Below, in pieces: positions 1-5,101 of a stretch of DNA of 5,398 bases. Each line of letters starts with the position of its first letter. Positions within the stretch are counted from its first letter, which is position 1. Source of the stretch: Chthoniobacterales bacterium. Its GTDB lineage: Bacteria; Verrucomicrobiota; Verrucomicrobiia; Chthoniobacterales; UBA10450. The stretch spans positions 1-5,398 of the forward strand of contig JACDBM010000283.1 of assembly GCA_013694945.1 (NCBI GenBank). The letters are read 5' to 3'. The notes under the pieces are model-generated. The model worked only from the letters and a program-made list of their open reading frames with translations, searched no databases and was not told the DNA's origin. The translations under genes and the position numbers were made by a program.

Positions 1-152
1 GGGAAATCGTGGCTCAGATTGCACTCACGCGGGACGGCACGACTGCACCCGGCCACATTCACTGGAGCATGAAAGCGCTCATGCAGGATCGCGGCGGGAT
101 TGGACAGCTTCTGCGGAGCGGACCGTATGCGGACCAATCCAGTCTGGATTGA
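1..152 (+). CDS. C-terminal fragment of a probable family-10-like glycosylhydrolase
   Basis: Only the last 49 codons are in the window. They are read in the frame beginning at base 3 and end at TGA 150-152; the start lies upstream. The visible peptide contains GHIHWSMKALM, then GQLLRSGPYA about ten residues later, and ends SSLD. This resembles the C-terminal edge of the catalytic barrel in the YddW/YngK-type 'glycosylhydrolase-like family 10' proteins, where a G-x-I-H-x-S-x-x-x-L segment precedes a short LR-x-x-x-YA helix. These are usually exported proteins proposed to act on cell-wall or other polysaccharides. The assignment rests on this short motif only. No catalytic residue is visible, so the family is an inference and the substrate cannot be given. 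Downstream lies a 150-nt non-coding gap, so this gene and the following transporter need not be co-transcribed. Confidence 0.5.
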   Translation, partial: EIVAQIALTRDGTTAPGHIHWSMKALMQDRGGIGQLLRSGPYADQSSLD

Positions 153-154
153 GT

Positions 155-177
155 AACTATGCAGAGCGCTGGGCGAA
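155..177 (+). repeat. Direct repeat copy 1, start of a possible decayed gene remnant (155-300)
   Basis: Bases 159-177 (ATGCAGAGCGCTGGGCGAA) recur exactly at 2244-2262. Extending left to 155 gives 22 of 23 identities. Weaker collinear matches follow in both places: TTCCTGC near 202 and 2289; a 24-nt block at 229-252 versus 2333-2356 (19 identities by eye); and TGAGCAGAAG at 270-279 versus 2420-2429. In copy 2 the later blocks fall inside the signal-peptide and N-terminal codons of the lipoprotein gene, and copy 1 would lack about 45 nt of that stretch. The gap between the glycosylhydrolase-like gene and the transporter may therefore be a decayed duplicate of the lipoprotein gene's 5' region, or a dispersed repeat. 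The exact repeat is certain; its origin is inferred. Confidence 0.8.
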
Positions 178-311
178 TCACAGTTCAGGGAAAACGTGGA
201 ATTCCTGCTGGCAATCGGGTGAAACGCACTTCATTCAGCTCTCTAACTGCGGACTCTGAGTATCGAGATTGAGCAGAAGCATCCCGTGCCTAACGCTCGC
301 AAGGTAACTTG

Positions 312-1169
312 GTGACACCTGCACGAGTTTTCATGCTGACGCTGGTTGCGATGACTGCCTTCGCAGGAAATTCGTTGCTCTGTCGGCTAGCACTGAAGCA
401 AACCAGCATTGACGCCAGCAGCTTCACTTTCATCCGCATTGTCTCGGGTGCCATTGCACTCTGGGTAATCGTGAATTTGCGCAAAGGGTCACGGCACAAA
501 GCGGGGAGCTGGTTGTCCGCTCTGGCGCTCTTCGCCTACGCGGCCGCCTTTTCCTTTGCCTATCTCAGCCTTTCTGCCGGCACCGGGGCCTTGCTCCTGT
601 TCGGGGCCGTGCAAGCGACGATGATTAGCTGGGGCTTGCGGAAAGGGGAACAATTCCGCGTGCGACAGTTCGTTGGTCTTGCGGTTGCTTTGGGAGGCCT
701 TGTGGCGCTTTTGCTCCCTGGGCTCTCAGCTCCTCCGCTCAGCGGTGCGATTTTGATGCTGGGCGCCGGTATCGCGTGGGGCATCTATTCTCTACGTGGG
801 AAAAGTGCCGGTGACCCCGCCAGTGCAACCGCGGGCAACTTCTTGCGCGCGGTGCCGCTCGCTGCGCTGCTGAGCCTCGTTCTGCTGCCTTGGGCGCGGC
901 TCGACCGCGCCGGCATCGTGTACGCGGTAGTGTCGGGAGCGCTCGCTTCCGGAGTTGGTTACGCGATCTGGTATACCGCGTTGCCGGGCCTGAAGGCCAC
1001 CAGTGCCGCTACTGTTCAGCTCACTGTGCCAGTCCTCGCGGCCATCGGCGGCATCACATTGTTAGGCGAATCAATTACGCTGCGTCTTCTATTCGCATCC
1101 GTTGCTGTCCTCGGAGGAATAGCACTTGTGATTGTAGAAAAACGGCGCGCCTTTGCGCCTGTGAAATAA
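312..1169 (+). CDS. EamA/DMT-superfamily drug/metabolite transporter
   Basis: A hydrophobic protein of 285 residues with about ten predicted membrane helices in two homologous halves. This is the usual length and layout of EamA (formerly DUF6) exporters of the drug/metabolite transporter superfamily. The first repeat covers about residues 7-136 and the second about 146-275. The second half carries the typical signature near its end: SAATVQLTVPVLAAIGG, then LLGE, then a final helix followed by basic EKRR. The family exports amino acids, metabolites or drugs across the inner membrane; the substrate cannot be told from sequence. GTG 312 is preferred because AAGG at 301-304 lies seven bases upstream. 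TTG 309 immediately before it is the alternative, and ATG 333 would cut into helix 1. It converges on the cyclase gene with a 46-nt gap and is probably monocistronic. Confidence 0.9.
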   Translation: MTPARVFMLTLVAMTAFAGNSLLCRLALKQTSIDASSFTFIRIVSGAIALWVIVNLRKGSRHKAGSWLSALALFAYAAAFSFAYLSLSAGTGALLLFGAVQATMISWGLRKGEQFRVRQFVGLAVALGGLVALLLPGLSAPPLSGAILMLGAGIAWGIYSLRGKSAGDPASATAGNFLRAVPLAALLSLVLLPWARLDRAGIVYAVVSGALASGVGYAIWYTALPGLKATSAATVQLTVPVLAAIGGITLLGESITLRLLFASVAVLGGIALVIVEKRRAFAPVK

Positions 1170-1174
1170 AGGTA

Positions 1175-1195
1175 GGGGCGAAAGCGCAGCGCTCC
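1175..1195. terminator. Weak hairpin between convergent genes
   Basis: GGGGCG (1175-1180) can pair with CGCTCC (1190-1195) with one G-U wobble around a nine-base loop. It lies in the 46-nt gap between the transporter and cyclase stop codons. There is no T-run after it on either strand, so it is at best a weak or factor-assisted terminator. The position is suggestive; the structure alone is not. Confidence 0.25.
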
Positions 1196-1215
1196 AGCCT
1201 TAAGCACAGCGCAGG

Positions 1216-2049
1216 TCACGAGGCCGTTGAAACGGCGTGAACTCGAACGGGGTGATCAAAGCCTTTAACGGGAACTTCGCCGAGGGCGCGGAACACCAAC
1301 CCCTTTCCGATGCACAGCTCCGCGACAACGTTCGACACCAGAATCTGGTCAGGCTCCGCCTGCGAGCAGAGTCGCGCAGCCAGTTGAACCGTCGTTCCAA
1401 AAAGATCCTCATGATGCTCCACTGGCTCTCCTGCGGCCGCACCGATGCGAACTTTGATCCGGCAGCCGGGGCGTTCTTCCTCATGCTTGCTCAAGTCGCG
1501 CTGAATTCGAGTTGCGCATTTGACCGCCGCCGCGGCCGAGAAGAACGAGGCCATGATGCCGTCTCCAGTGTGCTTGATTTCGCGACCGTTCAACGCACTC
1601 AAAGCGTCTCGGACAATTGTGTCGTGCACGTTCAGCAGGGCCAAGGCCTCTTCGTCCCCCACTAATTGAGTCAGCGTCGTAGAACCGACGATGTCCGTAA
1701 ACAGCACAGTTCGGATTCCGGGATCGCGCGCATCAGCCGCGCCGCCCGGCACAAGAACCGCACCCGATGGATTAGTTTCCGCGCTGCCGAGAAATAGCTC
1801 TGCGACCTCGGGCTGGACCTCAATGATCTTCTCGGCCACCTGGCCGTGCGCCTCACGATGCACCTGGTTCGCTGCCTCTGCGGTCGGTGCATGAACAAGA
1901 CAAAAAACCTTACCGCAACTCTCATTCACCCAGTATTTGCGGTACTCGACGCCGTATTTCTGCTGCGCCTCCACATCGGCGGCATGAGCCTTCGCGACCT
2001 CGTCGGCGGTGACGCCGCGCATCTCGTGAATGTCCATGTACAATGGCAT
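1216..2049 (-). CDS. DUF4242 (nickel-binding-like) – class III adenylate/guanylate cyclase fusion protein
   Basis: A 277-residue two-domain protein. Residues 1-87 (from MPLYMDIHEM, through YGVEYRKYWVNE and KVFCLVHAP, to AHGQVAEKI) match the DUF4242/SCO4226 family, a small ferredoxin-like-fold domain whose Streptomyces member binds nickel. After a Gly/Ala-rich linker (about 88-111), residues 112-275 form a class III cyclase domain making cAMP or cGMP. The metal-binding Asp residues are D119 (FTDIVGST) and D163 (TGDG). The purine-selecting pair is K159 and D215, the adenylate-type combination. The transition-state Arg is R226, but the usual Asn is Q222. No membrane helix is seen, so it is probably cytosolic. 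The frame stays open to 2316, but the DUF4242 domain begins at ATG 2049; the extra 89 codons look non-coding and only a weak GGA precedes the start. It is transcribed divergently from the lipoprotein genes. Confidence 0.9.
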   Translation of the reverse strand: MPLYMDIHEMRGVTADEVAKAHAADVEAQQKYGVEYRKYWVNESCGKVFCLVHAPTAEAANQVHREAHGQVAEKIIEVQPEVAELFLGSAETNPSGAVLVPGGAADARDPGIRTVLFTDIVGSTTLTQLVGDEEALALLNVHDTIVRDALSALNGREIKHTGDGIMASFFSAAAAVKCATRIQRDLSKHEEERPGCRIKVRIGAAAGEPVEHHEDLFGTTVQLAARLCSQAEPDQILVSNVVAELCIGKGLVFRALGEVPVKGFDHPVRVHAVSTAS

Positions 2050-2096
2050 AGCGAGTCCAGAGAATATGGGTACGACATGGCGCTTGCCTAGTAAAC

Positions 2097-2133
2097 AATC
2101 AGCGGCCGCTTGATGCGGCGGCCACGCCTGATT
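2097..2133. other. Interrupted inverted repeat in the cyclase upstream region
   Basis: AATCAG (2097-2102) pairs with CTGATT (2128-2133), and GGCCGC (2104-2109) pairs with GCGGCC (2118-2123). The loop is eight bases, with a small internal loop (one base on the left, four on the right). The structure lies 48-84 bases upstream of the cyclase start, so it could be in the 5' leader of that message or be an operator. On the plus strand it is followed by a short T-run (2132-2135), as in an intrinsic terminator, but no plus-strand gene precedes it. A second perfect 6-bp inverted repeat lies next to it: CAAGGG 2151-2156 with CCCTTG 2168-2173. I recognise no named riboswitch here and no clear -35/-10 pair. 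Confidence 0.4.
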
Positions 2134-2239
2134 TTCGCCTCCGGGTAGCCCAAGGGTCGATATTTGGCCCTTGCTGAGGGGGAACAGCGTTTGCTTCACG
2201 AAGACCGCTCGATGAGACGGAGCGCGTGGGAACTTCTGC

Positions 2240-2262
2240 AACGATGCAGAGCGCTGGGCGAA
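2240..2262 (+). repeat. Direct repeat copy 2, upstream of the lipoprotein gene
   Basis: This is the second copy of the element described at 155-177: 19 bases exact (2244-2262) and 22 of 23 over the longer span. It ends 63 bases before the proposed lipoprotein start. The similarity to copy 1 continues in patches through the ribosome-binding region and signal-peptide codons to about 2456. This part therefore appears to be the intact locus and 155-300 the reduced one, if the two are related by duplication. Confidence 0.8.
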
Positions 2263-2287
2263 GTCATCGTCTCTGGGACAGGACGGC

Positions 2288-2313
2288 GTTCCTGCCGGGA
2301 CAATGGGAGGAAC
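2288..2313 (+). promoter_or_regulatory. Stem-loop covering the candidate ribosome binding site of the lipoprotein
   Basis: GTTCCTGCC (2288-2296) pairs with GGGAGGAAC (2305-2313) with a single G-G mismatch, leaving an eight-base loop (2297-2304). The right arm contains GGGAGG (2305-2310), the only good Shine-Dalgarno-like stretch upstream of the TTG start at 2326. If this RNA folds, the site would be hidden. The spacing from GGGAGG to TTG is 15 nt, longer than usual. An eight-codon reading frame, ATG 2303 to TGA 2327-2329 (MGGTNRAP), overlaps the TTG codon and could couple translation. This is inferred from base pairing only. Confidence 0.35.
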
Positions 2314-2325
2314 CAATCGTGCGCC

Positions 2326-3009
2326 TTGAGTGCCTCATCCATCTCTCTCATTGCGGCCGCTCTTCTGCTTAGCCTAACGAGTTGTGAGACGCCGCCGGCT
2401 TCCCGCGCGACGACGGAGGTGAGCAGAAGGAACCAGCTCCCGACCGAAGCGCTAGCTGCTGAAATTGAGGCGCTCTCGCCCTCTGTGCGTCGCACCGAGG
2501 CGCAACGTCTTGCGCTTTGCGCGCAGCTAACCTCCGCAAAACTCGCCCGCGATTACCACGCCGTCGCGCCGGCTCTCCTCCAGAATCTCCTCGTGAATAC
2601 CGGCTTCCGACGCCGTGGATTGTGCTATCAATGGACCGAGGACCTGCTGTCCCAATTACAGCGCTTGAAACTCGACTCGCTGGATTTGCAGTGGGGAGTC
2701 GCCCGAGCGGGAACACTGCGGGAACACAATTGCGCGGTGGTGACCGCGAAAGGAGATTCGTTCCAGCGCGGGATTGTGCTTGATCCCTGGCGGTACGGCG
2801 GGCGTTTGTTTTGGAGAAGGGTCCCGCGGGATTATTACCCGTGGCAAAGAGACGACTCGCCGTATGCCCGCTCACGCCTGTCGGCAGCGGTCCGGCGCGC
2901 ATCGCAGGGTCCGGCAGATTCGCCGCCTGGACCCGGACTTGTGTTTATCGACGTGACTAACGACGGCGTCATACGGCTGAAGGAGGCGTCCCGTCCGAAT
3001 CGTGAATGA
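2326..3009 (+). CDS. Putative lipoprotein with a Cys-His-Asp (transglutaminase/papain-like) arrangement
   Basis: From TTG 2326 this encodes 227 residues. A hydrophobic segment ends in lipobox LTSC with Cys20, followed by a Pro/Ser/Thr/Arg linker, so the protein is probably a membrane-anchored lipoprotein. The core (about 60-180) is rich in Arg, Trp and Tyr. It contains RRGLCYQW (Cys100), REHN (His134) and GIVLDPW (Asp153), in the order and spacing of the catalytic Cys, His and Asp of transglutaminase-like/papain-fold enzymes, where G-x-C, an HN or HaW strand and a final D-P follow each other. I do not recognise a named family, so activity is an inference. The start is uncertain: TTG 2326 gives a tidy signal peptide but no basic n-region. 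The frame is open from TTG 2164 and includes ATG 2212, which would add 38 Arg-rich residues. The stop overlaps the region just upstream of the next lipoprotein gene. Confidence 0.7.
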   Translation: MSASSISLIAAALLLSLTSCETPPASRATTEVSRRNQLPTEALAAEIEALSPSVRRTEAQRLALCAQLTSAKLARDYHAVAPALLQNLLVNTGFRRRGLCYQWTEDLLSQLQRLKLDSLDLQWGVARAGTLREHNCAVVTAKGDSFQRGIVLDPWRYGGRLFWRRVPRDYYPWQRDDSPYARSRLSAAVRRASQGPADSPPGPGLVFIDVTNDGVIRLKEASRPNRE

Positions 3010-3022
3010 ATCGAATCCAACT

Positions 3023-3202
3023 ATGAAAAAACTCACCTTATTCATCCCGGCCATCGCGGCTTTGCCGTTGCTCGCGCTTACTTCGTGCACGGCGGTGGTT
3101 GAGCCAACGCCTGCTACGACGTCAACGACGGTGCACAGCCAGCAAGCTGTGACGCGTCCGGATGCCGTCAGCACGACAACGACACGGACCGGCGGCTATT
3201 AG
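3023..3202 (+). CDS. Small Thr-rich lipoprotein
   Basis: A 59-residue protein beginning MKKLTLF with a clear lipoprotein signal: two Lys, a hydrophobic core, then lipobox ALTSC with Cys at residue 21. The mature part is only about 38 residues, rich in Thr, Ser, Val and Pro, contains a TTTTRTGGY-type tail, and looks disordered. ATG 3023 is chosen because it places MKK directly before the hydrophobic core. GTG 3002 in the same frame would add seven residues and overlap the end of the preceding gene. AGGAGG at 2981-2986 is too far from ATG 3023 and 15 nt from GTG 3002, so translation may be coupled to the upstream lipoprotein, whose stop is 13 nt away. The two are likely one transcript. I recognise no function; small membrane-anchored peptides of this kind are common and mostly uncharacterised. 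Confidence 0.75.
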   Translation: MKKLTLFIPAIAALPLLALTSCTAVVEPTPATTSTTVHSQQAVTRPDAVSTTTTRTGGY

Positions 3203-4464
3203 GCTGATGGACTCTGGGGAGGAGCCGCCAAGCGAGCCGGCTGGCGGCCTCCTCTGCTGAGCTTGGGGGGCGGGTACTCCTGGCGCAGCTCGTCGTAGAT
3301 TGCGTCCACCAGACGAAGTGACTTCTCGTTAGGCAGAAGTGATTGCTCCATCTGGTTCATGACATAGGAGAACGCAAGCCCGCTCTCCGGGTCCGCAAAG
3401 GCGTGGCTCCCGCCGGCTCCTGGATGACCAAAAGCAACGGGAGAGGGGCCAAAAATCGCAGGTGTGTCCGGCGCGTTCTTCATGAACCCGGCTGAGAAAG
3501 CCGTTGGAATCTGGAAGACGCGATCAACTCCGCAAGTCAGAGTAGTGGTCATCTTCTGAAGGGTAGTCTCACGGAAAAACCGTCGTCCGCCCAGCTCACC
3601 GCCATTCGCCAGCATCGCGTAAAATTTCGCCAACGAAGAGGCGCTGCCGATTCCGCCGAACGAAACCAGTGGCAGGCTGCGAATCGCCGGCGCATTCATC
3701 CCGCTGACGGCGTGCAGACCGGCAGGTGACGTAAACGTCCTGCGCACCAGCGTTCCTGGCATCGAAAGGTCTCGATAAAATTGTGCCGGTTCCGGTGGGC
3801 GCCCACGTGCTTTGGCCGCATAGACGGTCGCAGCTCGATGATGCTCGGATTCGGGCAAGCCGATCCAAATATCCAAACCCAGCGGATCGGCGAAGTGCGT
3901 GCGCCAATATTCGCCGAGAGTTTGCCGCGCGAGCCGCCGGACCAGCTCGTCTAACAAGAAGCCGAACGTTCGCGCGTGATAACCGTGTGCCGTGCCTGGC
4001 GGCCAAAGTGGAACTTGCCGCTCCAATGCGTGAACGACGGCCGCGTAATCCTGCACGTCGACGGGGTGATCAAACGCGCACAAACCAGCTTGATGGGAAA
4101 GAAGCTGCGCGAGATTGATTTCCTCTTTCCCGCCCTGCCCGAATTCAGGCCAAAACTCAGTGACGCGCCGGTCGAGCTCGATCTCGTGCTCCTGCAGGAC
4201 GTGCAACAGGCATGCGCTCCCGAGACCTTTCGTCGCGGACCAAAAAAGCACGATCGTTTCTGCGGTCCACGGCGTCTCACGTCGCGCATCGAGGAATCCG
4301 CCGTGCAGGTCGAGGATTGGTTTCCCGTTTTGCCAGATCGAGACGGCGGCGCCGAGTTCCTCGGAGCGGATGAAGTTCTCTTCGAAGAGCGGCCGAAGGC
4401 GACGTTCCAGTGGTGCTCGCTCAAGACCCATCCTGGTGCCGAGCGTAGCAGCACGCTCAGCCAC
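3199..4464 (-). CDS. Beta-lactamase-fold serine hydrolase (class C / EstB-like esterase)
   Basis: A protein of 421 residues in the serine beta-lactamase/penicillin-binding-protein-like family (Pfam Beta-lactamase), closest in style to EstB-type carboxylesterases. The nucleophile motif is S76-A-T-K79 (SxxK). LLSHQAGL (121-128) is the usual family segment after it. Tyr162 in GYHA stands for the YxN-type second motif. H347-P-G at 347-349, followed by AGGSHAF, replaces the KTG box, as in esterases rather than true beta-lactamases. No signal peptide is seen, so it is probably cytoplasmic and probably cleaves small esters. GTG 4464 is used: AGGT/GGAGG (complement of 4478-4483) lies 13 nt upstream; ATG 4431 is an alternative. 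It follows the TPR gene by 37 nt in the same direction. The last ~24 residues are Pro/Arg/Ala-rich, overlap a hairpin, and the stop codon overlaps that of the convergent lipoprotein. Confidence 0.9.
   Translation of the reverse strand: MAERAATLGTRMGLERAPLERRLRPLFEENFIRSEELGAAVSIWQNGKPILDLHGGFLDARRETPWTAETIVLFWSATKGLGSACLLHVLQEHEIELDRRVTEFWPEFGQGGKEEINLAQLLSHQAGLCAFDHPVDVQDYAAVVHALERQVPLWPPGTAHGYHARTFGFLLDELVRRLARQTLGEYWRTHFADPLGLDIWIGLPESEHHRAATVYAAKARGRPPEPAQFYRDLSMPGTLVRRTFTSPAGLHAVSGMNAPAIRSLPLVSFGGIGSASSLAKFYAMLANGGELGGRRFFRETTLQKMTTTLTCGVDRVFQIPTAFSAGFMKNAPDTPAIFGPSPVAFGHPGAGGSHAFADPESGLAFSYVMNQMEQSLLPNEKSLRLVDAIYDELRQEYPPPKLSRGGRQPARLAAPPQSPSA
3219..3254. terminator. Strong GC-rich hairpin at the convergent gene junction
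   Basis: GAGGAG (3219-3224) pairs with CTCCTC (3249-3254), and CCGCCA (3225-3230) pairs with TGGCGG (3242-3247). This gives 12 base pairs, one bulged C (3248) and an 11-base loop. It starts 17 nt after the small lipoprotein stop and lies inside the 3' end of the esterase gene. Neither strand has a T-run after it, so it is not a classical intrinsic terminator. A U-less terminator, or an RNA 3'-end stabiliser for the plus-strand message, is the simplest reading. Confidence 0.5.
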
Positions 4465-4501
4465 GACAAGGAAGAGGACCTCCGCCTTTGTCGGTGAACC
4501 G

Positions 4502-5062
4502 TCAGATCAACGCATGTAGCGCCTTCAGGTCGGGATCGTTGCGCGCGATCTCGCGCAGGCTCGCATCCATCTTGAAGCTGATCTGGAGGTTCGCGGCCGC
4601 TCTCTTGATGTCACCCAGGAGCGCATCATAGCAGCCGAGATTGTAATAGTAGATTGGCTCTTTCAGCAGTGCGATCGGACCGGTCATCAAGAGGTTCCGC
4701 GCAGCCGCAGTTTTGCCGAGCTGATGCAAGCAGAAGCCGGCATGCAGAAAACCTGTCCCGCAGTCTGGAGCGACGCGGCAAAGCAATTGGCTCACGCGCA
4801 AGGCCGGACCCCAGCGCTTCGCGCGCATGAAGTGGTGCAGGCGCAATTGCAAGACTTCGGGCCGGCGCTGGAGGCGTGTCGGGATGGAGTCCAGCTCCGC
4901 GAGAGATTCCGAAAACATCCCGAGCTCCGCGTAGCCGCAGGCGGCCTGCAACTGCCTTTCATAATGCACGCCTTCCTTTAAGCATGAGTCCTGCCAAGCG
5001 TGCGTGTGCGACGCTGTCTCGATTCGCCGCTCGATCTTTTTCGGCGCCTGCGCGCTTTTCAT
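4502..5062 (-). CDS. Tetratricopeptide-repeat protein
   Basis: A 186-residue, mostly helical protein with no signal peptide. It shows about three to four degenerate TPR units: roughly 36-66 (ACGYAELGMFSESLAELDSI), 70-100, 103-135 and 136-169 (YYYNLGCYDALLGDIKRAAANL, the clearest). After the last unit comes REIARNDPDLKALHALI, a tail often seen in TPR proteins in which a D-P-D-hydrophobic motif caps the array. TPR arrays bind partner proteins or peptides; the partner is unknown. The ATG at 5060-5062 is chosen because of a very strong ribosome binding site five bases upstream; a longer reading from 5095 is less likely. It lies 39 nt after the oligoendopeptidase stop and 37 nt before the esterase, so the three probably form an operon. 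Unusually Cys-rich for this kind of protein: Cys at 27, 42, 95, 101, 111 and 144. Confidence 0.85.
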   Translation of the reverse strand: MKSAQAPKKIERRIETASHTHAWQDSCLKEGVHYERQLQAACGYAELGMFSESLAELDSIPTRLQRRPEVLQLRLHHFMRAKRWGPALRVSQLLCRVAPDCGTGFLHAGFCLHQLGKTAAARNLLMTGPIALLKEPIYYYNLGCYDALLGDIKRAAANLQISFKMDASLREIARNDPDLKALHALI

Positions 5063-5067
5063 GCCTG

Positions 5068-5076
5068 CTCCTCCTC
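5068..5076 (-). promoter_or_regulatory. Strong ribosome binding site of the TPR gene
   Basis: On the minus strand this reads GAGGAGGAG, followed by CAGGC and ATG at 5062. The five-base spacing and purine-rich repeat make it the best Shine-Dalgarno site in the window, and it decides the start of the TPR protein. It sits in the 39-nt gap after the oligoendopeptidase stop. Confidence 0.8.
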
Positions 5077-5101
5077 GTCGTGCAAAAAGCACCACCCGCC
5101 T

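Noticed and set aside
1222..1235. Perfect inverted repeat GCCGTT-GA-AACGGC
   Set aside because: The two-base loop is too small for a good hairpin and it lies in the last codons of the cyclase; probably chance in G+C-rich coding sequence.
1237..1665. Long open frame on the plus strand opposite the cyclase gene
   Set aside because: It is antisense to a well-supported cyclase domain, and its translation shows no domain. It is a shadow of G+C-rich coding sequence.
2240..2313. Possible SAH, GEMM or TPP riboswitch
   Set aside because: Some short strings resemble these classes, but the order of conserved blocks and the pairing do not fit any of them.
2050..2316. An 89-codon N-terminal extension of the cyclase frame
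   Set aside because: The DUF4242 domain begins exactly at ATG 2049. The extension shows no recognisable domain, is low-complexity in style, and overlaps the inverted repeats and repeat copy 2.
2369..2902. A 177-codon minus-strand open frame opposite the lipoprotein
   Set aside because: The plus-strand reading has a lipobox and ordered Cys/His/Asp motifs. The minus-strand reading is Arg/Ser/Pro-rich without any domain.
3199..4464. True class C beta-lactamase (antibiotic resistance)
   Set aside because: There is no signal peptide, and the third motif is H-P-G rather than K-T-G, which fits EstB-like esterases better.
3976..4497. A 173-codon plus-strand open frame opposite the esterase
   Set aside because: It is antisense to clear esterase coding sequence with intact catalytic motifs, and has no recognisable domain or ribosome site.
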